A DNA stretch of 64,000 bases, taken from assembly GCA_030704615.1 (NCBI GenBank), contig CM060731.1, forward strand, positions 91,304,756-91,368,755, in the 5' to 3' direction. Below are positions 43,917-55,249 of this stretch, piece after piece. Below the pieces are notes generated by a model. The model was not told the DNA's origin, did no database searches, and saw nothing but the letters and a program-made list of their open reading frames with translations. Every line of letters starts with the position of its first letter. Positions within the stretch are counted from its first letter, which is position 1. Source of the stretch: Takakia lepidozioides. Its lineage: Eukaryota > Streptophyta > Takakiopsida > Takakiales > Takakiaceae. Position numbers and translations under genes: made by a program.

Positions 43917-44975
43917 TTGACCGTGGATATGCGGAGAGGTGGTCTGCCTGGAATCACCATGGAAATTGCCAGATCGGGAATATCTGCGTCGGCATCAGCT
44001 ATAGTGCCAGGGCACATAAACCAGATTGTAGGAAAACAGCTAGAGGAAATGCAGGTTATGCCAGCATCATCCAGACCATCCCTGCATCTTGGATATGAAA
44101 TCCTCCAGCAGGGGCCGTTGCCTCCATTGCCCGACACTTGGTTACATGCTCAGCCAGACCTTCAAAAACCTGGCCCAAAATTCACTGGCTGCTCGGACAC
44201 TGGCATGACCAAACCTCTTTAACTCCAATCAGCCTGCTACTGAGTTACGATCCCATCACCAAGCAAAACCTATTCCCAATGCCCAGTTGAGCTGCCAGTC
44301 TCGCATTCACTTTCCCCACCAAGGCAGCTGCAGTACACTGACTGTCTTAGCTCCCTCCATGACAACCTCCCGCATTTGGGCAAGTTTCAGCTTCACGGAC
44401 CTCCCAGCGACTTAACAGCTGCTTCAGGTCATGGTCCTAGCTAGCGCATGCTGGGCTGGCAACCAGTTGCAGATCCTTATCGTGTTAGAAACCCCTTCAC
44501 TGCTCTCTTTCCATCTCCTGACGCCATGCTCCATCCTCCAGCCACTTCACTTGTTTCAGGCACCCAGGTCCCTATGGGCAGGTCACAAGCTCCTGTGCCA
44601 GCCCAGAACAGTGACATTCGACCCCTTCGTCTTCAGGAACAAGCTGGTAGCTTCCTTGATGTCATCAGTTTCCTGGACACTTAAACGGCAGTATGGTCGC
44701 CACCTCTGATTGAGGCAGAGCATAGTGGTGACGAAAGGAGAAGAGAACACAGACAGGAAAGAGCGAGGAAAAATAAGGGCGGAGAACTGCTCATGTCAAA
44801 AAGGTCAAAGCCAAAGAGGTCGAAACATTGTGCGAAGGGGACTGTGTTTCTGCTGCCTCTCCCACTTCAGCGCAACATTCAGCGTCCAGAGAGTGAAGTC
44901 CCTCAAAATTTAGATGAGAGTGAACCCACCGGCAACAGGAGTGCTCTCAAGCGGACATTGAGCGCCCTCCACTGA
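43917..44975 (+). pseudogene. Possible captured gene fragments, antisense to the retrotransposon
   Basis: Plus-strand frames 43917-44222 (GHINQIVGKQLEEMQ, LGYEILQQGPLPPLPD), 44448-44684 (FLDVISFLDT) and 44793-44975 (KRSKPKRSKHCAKG, PQNLDESEPTGNRS) follow one another with shifts or gaps. They look like a disordered, basic nuclear-type protein. Not recognised. The antisense orientation suggests a captured host fragment, but the coding claim is weak. Confidence 0.2.
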
Positions 44976-45828
44976 CTCAGTTGAGTGTGCAAACCTTTCT
45001 GCTCATGCAGTTCCAGCAGTCAATACTCACTCCTAGTGATGATGACGTTCATGCCCTGGAAGACCACCCTCTCCTATCACCTTCAACTGAAAGACTTGGC
45101 TGTAGACTGAGCATTCATACTGTTTGTCCTTCTCCAGCTTGAACCATGTCACATCATGCTCATCCTCGCCAACACCTCCTGAGCATCCAACTATCCGCTC
45201 ATCATAGTGTGACTCCACATTGCAGGGGCATCCTTGGTTCCAAAGGGACCACGAGGCGGATCCAGATCAAAAGCGCTTCCCACCCGAGCGCTCCGCTTCC
45301 AACTCCTCCAGCTCAACTCCTGTTGCAATTCCAAAATCGCCCGAGCTGCCTCTTGCACTTGCCAAATCACGACTACGATGCAACCACCGCGCATATGAGA
45401 GACCCCGATGTTCTGATTGCTCCGCTTGCGGTTGCGGGTTACACAGCAATGTCGGTGGAGGCACACATGGTACACGCCTGGATGCAACCAACCGTGGAGA
45501 GCCTGCATCCAGCGCCTCCTCAACATAGCGCCCCCACTCCATCTGGGCCTTGCCATCACACCACCAGCTGCCATCGACATCCTCCGCAGACGGGCGACGC
45601 CCTTACAGTGGAAGCACACCTCGCCAATGCCAACAGAAATATGGGCAGACCACCATTACTCTCTCTTCTACCACACCATTGCGACTGAAGATGTGAGACG
45701 AACTCAAGCTAGAGCCGTTCTATGCTCCTTGCTTGAGCTGCGTACAAGACCATGACCATCTATATTATAATAGTGCTTAAAAAAAACAAAAACATCATAT
45801 CTAGCTTAGCACTGGAAAACTAGATAGT

Positions 45829-45844
45829 GCTCATCTCTCTCGAG
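45829..45844 (-). promoter_or_regulatory. Primer-binding site for self-priming
   Basis: In the sense direction CTCGAGAGAGATGAGC directly follows the 5' LTR core. It does not look like a tRNA 3'-end complement. It is a perfect 16-nt complement of GCTCATCTCTCTCGAG inside the LTR (46034-46049 right, 34045-34060 left). In Tf1-type elements the RNA 5' end folds back on the primer site in this way, so transcription would be expected to begin at about 46049. Confidence 0.6.
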
Positions 45845-46199
45845 TGATAACCATACTAGGAAAGGACACACTCTCAACACAAGAAATATGCAATCCCTCA
45901 ACATCACTCTTTAAGATAATAGTCGAGCCAGGGGCACCCCAAGCTATGGGGACTCCACCCCACAACAACCTACACTCCCATCATAAGCACACTCAGATCT
46001 GAAGAATGCAGGAGCTCGGTCGCGCAGGCTCAACTCGAGAGAGATGAGCCGCGCGACTGCCGCTCTCGTGAAGATAAGACGGACCAGGTGTCAAACTAAA
46101 CTTGACACCTGATTTAACACTTGACCTAAATCCAAGTGTTAAATACAAATAACTAGTTTTATGCTAGCTGTTTTCACACTGTGCTTATTTAACTTGACA
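45845..46199 (-). repeat. 5' LTR core (355 bp)
   Basis: Starts TGATAACC and ends CTTGACA on the plus strand. Nearly identical to 33856-34210. If RNA starts near 46049, U3 is about 150 bp and R-U5 about 205 bp. A weak TTATCTT box lies about 25-35 bp upstream in the sense direction (near 46073-46080). The 86-bp segment that precedes the core at the 3' LTR is missing here. Confidence 0.85.
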
Positions 46200-46203
46200 C
46201 ACG
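46200..46203. repeat. Retrotransposon target-site duplication, right copy
   Basis: CACG, matching 33766-33769. Confidence 0.7.
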
Positions 46204-48399
46204 CATTGCCGCTTTGTCGGCACCCTCCTGCTCTTCGATGTATACGCTACGTCTTGCCTTTGCAATTTCTCTGAAAAAGAGGTTCCTCGCCACGACTGCA
46301 CGTAGTTCTCCATTGTCTCAGGCTTCGTCCAGTCGATCTGTAACTTGAAAGTGGTGGTGTTGCAGTCCAATTGCTCCTGGGCGTGGGTCAGTACCTGCAT
46401 CATGGCAGGTTTCCAAAACATTCATGATTTTGAAATTGCGACGATGTCCAACACAGAATAGGAGAAAATTATACCTGATGCCACCAAGTCATGACATTGA
46501 GCCAGTCATTCATTTTGTCGTCTGTTGGCTCGATGGGAAAGTGGTACAGCAGCTTCGTGTTTGTATGGCCGTTCCAGATTCGCAGCCACCTCGTCTGCAG
46601 CCATCTCACATCGGTCAGACAAGAACTCCAACATAAGAATCGCGAGAAGTCACAAAACAAGAATAAACACATGCTTACCTTCTCCGCCGGCTCAACACAG
46701 GACACTGCGATGTGATGAAGTTTCTCCATGGACATTTCCGGTTTCATGGGTCTGGAGTAATGCAGTCCTATCTCTGCCAGGAACTCGGCACCAAGACCAG
46801 GGTCAGCGATTGCAACTTGCTTAACAAGTTTGGACCTGTACTTGGTCCAGGATTGCTTCCCTGCCTGCACAATATGATTCTCTATTGACGCGTCCGCCTT
46901 GTTGGGGGCATCATTCTCAAAGAACTGCCTTTTGGCATAGGCCAAGTCATCCCTGATGTTCGTCTGCATTCCCATACCCAGCAGATACAGTCAGGCCACG
47001 GATCCCTGCAACAAATAACATTAAATTGATACTGAAATTTGAGATGAACCTCACCAAATAGAGGATCTCCACCATGGCGTCCAGTGTTGGTCGGTACCAG
47101 GTGCGATCTGCTTTCGCTAGGGACTTCCTGTACAGCTCGGGATCGAGGGACTTTTGGAAGTCCGTCAGCGGAGCTGTCCCCACTTCTTGCACTCTGTAGA
47201 GCGTATGTGCCAGATGAGTTTCCACGAAGGCCCTCTCTGTTACCCTGCCATGGAGAAAAAAACAACATGAAAATATGATTTCGGCACAGCAATCCAATTT
47301 CCAGTTCATAGAGTGTATGACAGTGGTGAACATTGCCTATTTCGGCGCCGCAATAGGCAGTACACAAGGATGTAATTGTATACTTACAGATTTATATCCG
47401 CCATGGCACCCTTCAACAGTCCTCTGTCCCTGACGTCCACCTTCACGACAATGCAGTCCACCATGTAATGCCAACTGATATCTTGCGGATGCATTTCAGC
47501 AATGTACTCTGTCCAGGCAAGCATCATGTGGTTCCCGTCCCAAACGAAGAACATCTTCCCTTCCATGTGTGCGAATGTGGGATTAGTCTTCAGATAGGCT
47601 TCAAACTCGGCATTAACAGTGTGCCAGTGGGGGCCCCAATTCTGAAGCTCCTCTGCAGTGGGGCCCCTTGTGACACCCTGGTCATTCTCAATGGAAACGT
47701 AGAATGCTGCCGACCCCCGTCTGTACCCTTCTCTGAAGTTGTGCTTCAGTCGATCGATATCCCCTGGCAGTGCTTGCCTTACAACTGGAAGGCTTACCAT
47801 GCGACACAAAAGAACTTTGAGGTTCTCCGGATACACCATGGAGCCCAAAACGCGGCCTATGTTGCTATGAGTCTCTGCCAGCAACCTGTTTGCTGCTATG
47901 TTCATGTCTCGTGCGCTCATGAGCATACCCGCCACCAGTTTCTTACTTGTATCACCTCTGTCACTTTCCTCACCCCTCTCACCAGCCTGTGTACTGTCCT
48001 GGAGGTTTTGCTCCTCCGCAAGCTCCAGCAGGTTCTGATCGTCGCCAAGTCGTACCACGTTATCGTCCTCTCCTTCTGTCAGTTGAATGGGCCGCCCTTC
48101 TGCAGATCCGACTCCCACATCTCCAGCGGCCTCCACCGCATCTGTGTTTTCTGAAATTGACTGCAAACCCAATATCTCTGCTTCCAGTCTCCCTAGGGGT
48201 TTTACTGGCGAAGCCATGGGCTCCTTCTGCTTTCTCGGCTTCCGAACTCTAGGTGGGCTTTTCGGAGGCGATATCTGGGGTGTTGAATGAGGACTCGTCT
48301 GCCTCGATGCACTTCCACCTTGTGAGCGCAGCACCCGGGCAAGAGTATCCAAAGTTGACTGTGTTGCCTCGCCCCCCTGCGATCCCTCCCCAGCTCCCA
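46200..48399 (-). pseudogene. ParB-DNA methyltransferase gene, 5' part (E3)
   Basis: Exons by splice signals: 47388-48399 (start at Met-Gly-Ala-Gly; frame open further upstream without similarity), 47055-47244, 46679-46963, 46475-46594 and 46200-46394, where the retrotransposon interrupts. Exon one, 337 residues, has a Ser/Pro/Lys-rich and acidic N-terminal half, then a ParB/sulfiredoxin-like domain from about residue 195. That domain has VSLPVVRQ, a helix (DIDRLKHNF), AAFYVSI, the signature FFVWDGNHMMLAW (Met where Arg is usual; the E1b copy has NHRLLAW) and CIVVKVDV. It runs on into exon two with NLVTER across the splice, resembling the ParB N-x-x-R region, and HTLYRV. Later exons have RSKLVKQVAIADP and WLRIWNG blocks of unknown role. 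A frameshift near 46290 and the insertion make it a pseudogene. Prokaryotes have ParB domains fused to N6/N4 methylases, which supports the reading. Confidence 0.6.
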
Positions 48400-48900
48400 T
48401 GTCAAACAAACAGGAAAACATGAGACACTGCACGCCAAAAAAAAAAGGTGTAAAAGGAATATTGCGTATGGAGTGCTTCACATCCGCGAAGCACGAATCT
48501 CTCACTGGTGGGCGATCCGAGTCTCCGGATAACGAGGTCTGCATTTCATGCATGAGACGGAGCTTAAGTCGTGTCGTCGGCGGCTTCCCAAAATCCCGCG
48601 TCCTCCTCTTTGCCAGAGTCGCCTGACCTTCCACAAACTCTATGCTACCACTATGCCGCATAAGGAGAGGAAACGCAGGAGAACGTCCCTGCAGAAGGGC
48701 AAGGAGCGAGAGAGCGAAGCGGTGGAACATGCAACCACTATGCACGAGCAGATGCGTAAGCAGCCACGTCTCCCAAAGCGTTGCCACCGTCCAACACTTT
48801 TTGCCGTATGGGTGATGAAGAGATTGTGACCCCTGACATGTTCGCACGGATGAAGTCGACTGGAACACGACGCGTGCCAGTTCCAGCCACCAGTACAAGA
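48400..48900. other. 5' flank of the E3 minus-strand gene
   Basis: Open in the minus-strand frame but without similarity to the other copies, so treated as promoter and leader. It includes a run of ten A bases near 48437. The divergent palindrome array follows. Confidence 0.4.
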
Positions 48901-48909
48901 CGGTTTATC

Positions 48910-50640
48910 CGAATTGCGGCACCGAAATACCTTCCGTACACCGGATGCTGTTCCCGGAGCAGCCGACATTGAATGAAATATCCGCACATCATGAAACCCA
49001 ACCGCCAAGAAAATCCCCTGCCTATGACATTCAACAGTCAGATCGGTACGTTTCAACAGCGGACGGATGAATTTCGGCGCCGAAATTCATCCTATTCAAG
49101 TGCTTTCATACGCAAACTTACGAATTTCGGCGCCGCAATTCATCGCTTCCGAAGTCCTCATCCGTCATGAGCAAACCTGTCAGTGGGATATCGGAGCCGG
49201 AATTAATTCCGGGACAGTGAAAACGGTTGCACTTGGGCACATTTCATCCATATTTCGGCGCCGAAATTCATTACGAATATCTCCGTCCGCGCGTAGACGA
49301 GGTGAAATCATCATTACTTCGGCGCCGAAATTCATCCAGAGCGAAGACTAAATTGGCACCATGCTACGCTTTGCCGCCATCATTGCCCCTGACGGATGCT
49401 GTCAATGCCTGTTGGACTTGCCATTTGTGGACATTTAACTATAATTTCGGCGCCGAAATTATACTTTATGTGCGGCAACGTCCCGTGCGAAAATGACCAC
49501 TTAATGGATACTGTAGGTTTCAAATGAAAAAAAACGGCTAAAATGCAATTAATTTTGACAGAAGTGGTTTAATATGCCGATTTCTCCATTAAATGCAGAA
49601 TATTCCTGTTATATTCGTCGGAACGGGGTATTTCCAACGATTTACGGAAAATTATCATCCAAAAGCAAAAAATAAGTGCCGGGTTTGGACGAATTTCGGC
49701 GCCGAAATTCATCCGTCGCATAGAAAATGTAATATTAGAGTTACTCATTGTGGACAGTAAGGATGAATTTCGGCGCCGAAATTGATCCATTTCAAAGAAA
49801 AATAAATATTGGAGGGAGGGCATTGGATGAATTTCGGCGCCGAAATCCGGCGCTCAAACCCTGAAAAGAATTTGGAGGGATGAAGTCGGCTCAATTTCGG
49901 CGCCGAAATTCATTGCTCGCGAAGGAAAATAAAAAAATTCGGGAGGACTTCGGATGAATTTCGGCGCCGAAATTCATTGCTCGCGAAGGAAAATAAAAAA
50001 TTTCGGGAGGACTTGGAATGAATTTCGGCGCCGAAATTCAGTGCTCGCGAAGAAAAAAATAAAATCGGGAGGATTTCGGTTGAATTTCGGCGCCGAAATT
50101 CATTGCTCGCGAAGAAAAAGGAAAATTAAAAGGGAGTACTTGGATGAGATTCGGCGCCAAAGTTCATCTGTCGCAAAGAAAAATAAAAACAGAAAGGACT
50201 TCCGATGAATTCTGGCACCGAAATCCATCCGCAGGGCAGCAGAATTAGGGTCGGAAAAGGAGATGAAGAATGAATTTCGGCGCCGAAATACATCCATTCT
50301 GCCGATTCAGGATTACTGTCATTCGGAAGTCGGCACCGATATCCGGACACGTGGTCAATCACGACTGTAATCAGGAACACATTCATCCGTATTTTGGCAT
50401 CTAAATTCAACCCATATGTGCAGATACAATTTAATGAAGAAGAAGTTCATCCGAATTTCGGCACCGAAATCCATCCGTTGGGTGCTTGGTCAGTTTAATG
50501 AGGTAAACAAATTACGATTTCTGTTGCCAGAATTCATCCCTTGGCTTCCAAAGCTGTTACATGACAGAGATGTTCATCCAGATTTCGGTGCCGAAATTCA
50601 TGGGAAGGCCTGATTTATTGTACCCCAAGTGGTTGTACAT
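48910..50640. repeat. Divergent-region palindrome array TGAATTTCGGCGCCGAAATTCA (E3)
   Basis: About twenty palindromes with the core TTTCGGCGCCGAAA, mostly extended to GAATTTCGGCGCC and its complement. They are spaced irregularly by 50-150 bp in dissimilar, often A-rich spacer (aaggaaaataaaaaa in the 49900-50100 cluster, where the period is about 68 bp). Members at both edges show GGCACC, GGTGCC or one broken arm. The array lies between the ParB-methyltransferase gene and the transposase. Confidence 0.9.
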
Positions 50641-50848
50641 TACAATTCAGGCACCAAATATCCGATGTGAACTTGCTGTTTTCGTCCGTTTTTTTAACGT
50701 ACGTTACACACCTTCATCTTTACGTGCACTGATCACCCATCCTGTTGGATACGGAATCCTCCAGAAAATCATTTGTGTTATTAGGTAGGACACACTCTTC
50801 TCATTGCAGGACTTCGTGCGGAGTGTACCGAGAGGTCCCGTCTTCAAA

Positions 50849-53800
50849 ATGGACTCCCGTGTTTGGGTCAACGTGTACTTCCATCCTGATTCTCTGAAAG
50901 CTAAAATACCCTGCGACCAAGGATTTGCGATTGTCACTGAGCAGTACTTGTGTGTGAAGTTCGGGCTCCGCCCTGGAACGGTGTTTTTGGAAGAGGAGAC
51001 GAAGGATGCTTATGGAAATTTTCTGGAAAGTGCCGTCATTCTGCATGCAGATTTCGGAAAAGGCAAAGAGTGGCGGCTCCCAGCTTCTGAATCCATCCGG
51101 TACAGTGCCATTGGTGAAATCGTGCCTAAAGAGTTCCCACGCTGGAACTTGGTTGATCCTCCTTCCACAAGAGGGTCTGGCGTGCAAGATGTGAAGGATG
51201 TGGGCACCTCTTCACAAGCAGAGAAGCCCAAACATGTGAAAAGGGAAATCCAGGAAAACAGGGAAACAGTCGTCCACGACTTATCCAGTGACGATGAAGA
51301 CTGTATGGTCCTTCCATCGTATGTTTCGAAGTCGTCCGTCACTAGGAGTGTTCAGCATACACCGTCCGACTCAACTTCCGTCCGCTCAGTAATCGACATA
51401 TTGCGGAGGATGAAGACAACGGGTTCCCGCTCCAGTGACCTTCTTAGGTTGATTACGACAAAACTCCAATCCATTCTGTGGAAACTTTGCCTGATGTTGT
51501 GGATGGGAATGCTATCTACGAGTTCCCTCCAGTGCCGGCAGGCGCAGGCCCAGACGGCATGCTCGCAGAAATGAACAGGAAACATGACGGCCACCCTTGG
51601 TGTGTCACCAAAACTTCATCGTCCAACCTGGGTGATGGAGTTCGAGTGAGATATGTATTGTGTGCTGGGCATCTTAAATGTTTCTCGAGCACATGTTACC
51701 ATTACACTAGCAAAGGCACCAGGAATGAGACTGACTGGATTGGCAATTCGTCGACCCCATTTTGCCTCAAGGTAGAGTTCCTGCAGGGACGTTCAAGTGT
51801 GCCCATTGCAACGCAGCCCCTACGTGCATGGCAGTGTGCAACGCCAAGCAGTACTACGTCGGGACCGTCGGCCCAGCGTGCACCAGAGCATGCATTCACA
51901 TCGGAAAGCATGAGCACCCCCTCGCCAGAGGCAATTGCAGAGTCGCTTTTCAACAAGCCCAGGATATTATCAAGGAGGAGGTGAGGTTGAGGCCGGGTGC
52001 AAAACCAAAGCAGATACAGCTCGCATCGGCACATAGGATTGCAATTGGCAGAATAATGTCGGAGGACGGAAGCACAAGAGAGAAGCTGGGCGAGGGGGAC
52101 ATGAAGGACCTGCTGGAAGCTGTCTCCCATGTGTGCAGCCCCAATGTCAGGAACCACATTGTCAGCTGCAAGAAACGAATCGGAAGAGGATCAGACATGC
52201 ACTCCATCTTGGAAGTGAAGCGCACATGCGGCTACGACTTCATCCAAGGCAGCTTCTTTCCTGGTCAAGGCTCGGAGACGGACATGTGCTTCATATTTAA
52301 GATGTCAACGTGCGGACCGGGGAGCGGCGTCGATTTGGTGAAGCGGATGACCAGTGGAGACCTTTCAAATTGTTGGGTCATGTTCGACCACATCCGGTGA
52401 ATTACCAACCACGATTGGGTGACAATGGGGGCACATGTATACGACCCACATTGCAGAAAGTTGATGACCATTGCTATCTGCGAAATGAAGGGAGAAGACA
52501 CAGATTCGGAGTTGCATATGTGGCGGGCAGTGGATGTGAAAGATCAGCCAGAACTGCAAACGTGGCTTGCGTGGTGGCATTATAGATTCCGCCAGTTTGG
52601 AGACTACATGAGACAGGTAACACATTTCTGTACTTGACAATTGTTCTATTTTGTGCTTGGACATTCTCCACAATCAGTGACATATCTAATTTCCTTCAAC
52701 AGGACATGAGCTTGGAGGATGACACGGATATGCCGACGACGAACATGGCCGAATCGGTGCACTCTTCCTGGCGTGCTTCCTCTGCAGCACATCTCGTTGA
52801 CATGTTGACAGCAACAACAGAAGATATTGTGAGGGCCATCATGCAACAATCTCATTACTACCAGTTTCTGGGAGGAAAGCAATGGGGTATCGGACCAGAC
52901 AGGCAGGAGATGCTGATGAGGGCGGCGCATCGTTCGACCGATCCCAAAAAATGGACTGCTGCATTGCGGGAAACAATAAGGTCAACGCCGTTACACAGTC
53001 GCGGGAACTGCCTGGAGGGCGATGTCCGCAGCCGGCCGGTGAAGAGAAGAATTGAGGACATGCCCGGAGGGGATGGGGATTCATGGAGATCAGATATGAA
53101 CATCCGCACTCAACCTCGGGGCGCAACGATGTTGCGTCCCACGCCTCCACGAAGCAGGACTCGTACCCCCTCTCCTGCAGCATCCATGGAATCGCTGCCA
53201 GACTCGGGACAACATGCCGAGGATGGGCATGTTGCTCCTGTTTTCGTTACCCAATACAACATTCCAATCGTGGAGCGAGATGTGTCGGCCTCGCAGTGGA
53301 GAATTGCACGGACCCGTCCGACATTTCGTGGCAAATGTTGTGCTGTTCGTGTCGACACCAACCAGAGATGCAATGAGATGATTCGGAGGAGCCCGCAGGG
53401 CAGGTGTGCCTGCCCCTTGCTTCACAGGGAGATTTGTGTGCGCAAAGTTTGTGGAGGCCACACTGAAGGAGTTTTGGTTCTGCAGGCACGACATCATGTC
53501 GTGTGTGTTCGGCAAGCCCAAGTATGGTGTACAAGGCATGCCTGAACCACCGGCAGTCTGGCCTGTGGCAAGTGGTACAGATCTTACCCTGGAGGAGGCA
53601 GACGCTCTAGGAAGTGCAGGGTTTCGACTGGTGGAGAGGACAGACGTTCCACGAAATCCAATTCCCAATCGTCATCCTCCTCCCACGAGAAGCTCTTCGG
53701 CCCGCATACCGGTGGGTGACCCCGCAGCTTGGCCCACCCATCGGTGGGGTAAACTGAAAAGACGGCGGCCACCAACAAAGGCGAACGACACCAGGATGGC

Positions 53801-54131
53801 CAACGCTCTTGCAATGCCCTGCATAGTGCAAGGTTGCAGGGATGTTCCTCACCCCGGGATGGGGCGCATATTTCAGTTGTCAACAGCCGGGTCTGCTGCG
53901 TGCAGTGTCGTGTATGCAATCACGGTTTCACAGTACCCAGCTTGCAACTGTGAGGACTTCCTTGTTATGGAATCGAAGAATGCAGCATACGTCCCCTGCA
54001 AACACCTTTATTACATTTTTATGAAGCGCATGAGTTGCATATCCGCAGTGGACGTCTTCATCCATGCTCCAACATTGAGTTTCAACGAGCTGCACAAGGC
54101 CCTACGGCAGGATACTGGTCGGACTGCTTGA
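50849..54131 (+). pseudogene. MULE transposase, broken copy (E3)
   Basis: Exon one 50849-52616 and exon two 52703-54131, with the same intron position as E2 (GTAACA donor, TTCAACAG acceptor). Domains match E2: WRKY-GCM1-type finger (IHIGKHEH), first Asp in MFDHIR, Glu present in TNMAESVH (codon at 52751-52753), SWIM finger (CNCEDF, PCKH). Lesions are frameshifts near 51450, 51770 and 53405, a TGA at 52398-52400 where E2 has CGA (a CpG-type C-to-T change), and loss of about 330 bp after MW at 52523 that removes the second Asp and the C-x-x-H region. The lost piece lies inverted at 31174-31476. Exon two ends normally. Confidence 0.8.
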
Positions 54132-54587
54132 CATTCCACATTCGGGAAGGAGAAAGTGGCAATTATATTACATTCATCTTCTTGCACCCTATTTTTTTGT
54201 GAGGAATTATACACTTGGTGGTGCCGCATCGCCATGGCTACATGTGAATTTCGTCCACCTTTATGAGAAGACTCCAATTTGCTACAAATACATTGTTACT
54301 GTTCTGCAAATGTGATGCCTTTACAAGATTGCTAGTTCTGTGTCCCAGTGGGAAGGGTCCTACTGCACATTCCAGCATTTGCATACTGCACCTTGTGCAA
54401 ACAGCAATCCATACGACAAAGGACACGTCCCAGCATACTGGCAGTGAATTGCAAAAAACCTTAACAGAAGATTATCGAAGCATGTATATTCCCCATATGG
54501 CACAGGGAAGCTGCTTGATTTCTGAATGAAAATGTATGTGCCATGAGTGTCAGCGAGTTGAAACATGTCTACTCTAGCATGCAAGAC
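54132..54587. other. Convergent gap between transposase and small-protein gene
   Basis: AT-rich. It probably holds the two 3' untranslated regions facing each other. No gene or repeat recognised. Confidence 0.4.
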
Positions 54588-55140
54588 CTATGGTCCCCTC
54601 GCCCAAGAAGAAGGAACTCGAACTGGCCTCTCAAGGACCTCCTCAGTGACCGGGTGCCTATATTTGAACAAAATGTCAGTGGTTTCTGTCGCCCGGTTGA
54701 AACTAACGAGGATGTCGTGTTTATCGATAGCGCCCCCTTGGTAGAAGGACATTTTCACAGTGGGCCCTGTGTTCCCCTCCTCCTCATCCTCATAACTGAA
54801 GAGAATGTCCCCACTTTCCGAGCCAGTCCGTCCACGCGTAAAGTTTTCACCTATGCACTCATCATACGTCCACTCGCAACAATTCCAGCGATACAGCAAC
54901 GCTGTGCGTGATCTGTTCGGCTCCCACACATGCGGAAAGTCCAGGTCCATGATGCGTAGGAACCACCTGCTCCCCAGCCGGGGTCCAGGAGAATCGTGCA
55001 ATCCTGCAAGAAACTCCATTGCTCTCAGCTGGACAAGTCGAGGATCGTCCCTGTAAACATCCAGGAAGACAATGATGTCGTCTGCTTTCGGGAAAATGAC
55101 TCCCGTCTGGCGTCGATAGATGTGATTCGGGCACGACATG
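54588..55140 (-). CDS. Element-encoded small protein A (E3 copy)
   Basis: Diverged paralogue of the proteins at 725 and 1859, about 184 codons from a Met-Ser-Cys start (frame open to 55187). It keeps DDIIVFLDVY, LRAMEFL, LRIMDLDFP, RSRTALLYRWNCCEWTYD, GDILFSYEDE, YQGGAIDKHDILV and VRVPSSW. The frame is intact. It is the only copy of this gene seen in an element that also keeps both large genes, which supports its being a regular third gene of the family. Function unknown. The pattern of alternating strands and Cys/Trp pairs suggests a compact beta-rich domain (guess). Confidence 0.6.
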
Positions 55141-55249
55141 GCCTCATGACACAACACGAACTCAAAGCAGGGAGGAGATGGGCACAACAGAGAAGAGTGA
55201 AGAGCAAAATGAGAGCAAGGCCTCCCTCACCGTAAGGCGGGTATTTGCT

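Larger units (their letters stand above)
41882..45828 (-). other. Unusually long retrotransposon leader (3.9 kb)
   Basis: This stretch lies between the primer site and gag. It holds no typical retroviral gene. Two segments look gene-like: a minus-strand frame at 43022-43303 and plus-strand frames at 43917-44222 and 44448-44975. The rest (41882-42690, 43310-43870 with a T-run at 43440, and 45000-45800) shows nothing I can name. Length, and the presence of frames on both strands, suggest captured DNA. Confidence 0.5.
33770..46199 (-). mobile_element. Ty3/gypsy-type LTR retrotransposon with DNA methyltransferase and PHD integrase
   Basis: The element is 12,430 bp, transcribed right to left, and flanked by CACG (33766-33769 and 46200-46203). 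Removing it and one CACG restores an exon whose length matches the E2 paralogue. Order in the sense direction: 5' LTR, primer site, 4-kb leader, gag, CCHC, protease, C5-methyltransferase, reverse transcriptase, RNase H, integrase, PHD finger, polypurine tract, 3' LTR. RT before integrase places it in Ty3/gypsy. The common 355-bp LTR parts differ at only about two sites, so insertion is recent. Coding is split over several frames. There is no chromodomain; the PHD finger occupies that position. Confidence 0.9.

Noticed and set aside
48400-48898. N-terminal extension of the E3 ParB gene to 48898
   Set aside because: The frame is open, but the sequence is not similar to other copies and includes array-like noncoding features. 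Start at 48399 preferred.
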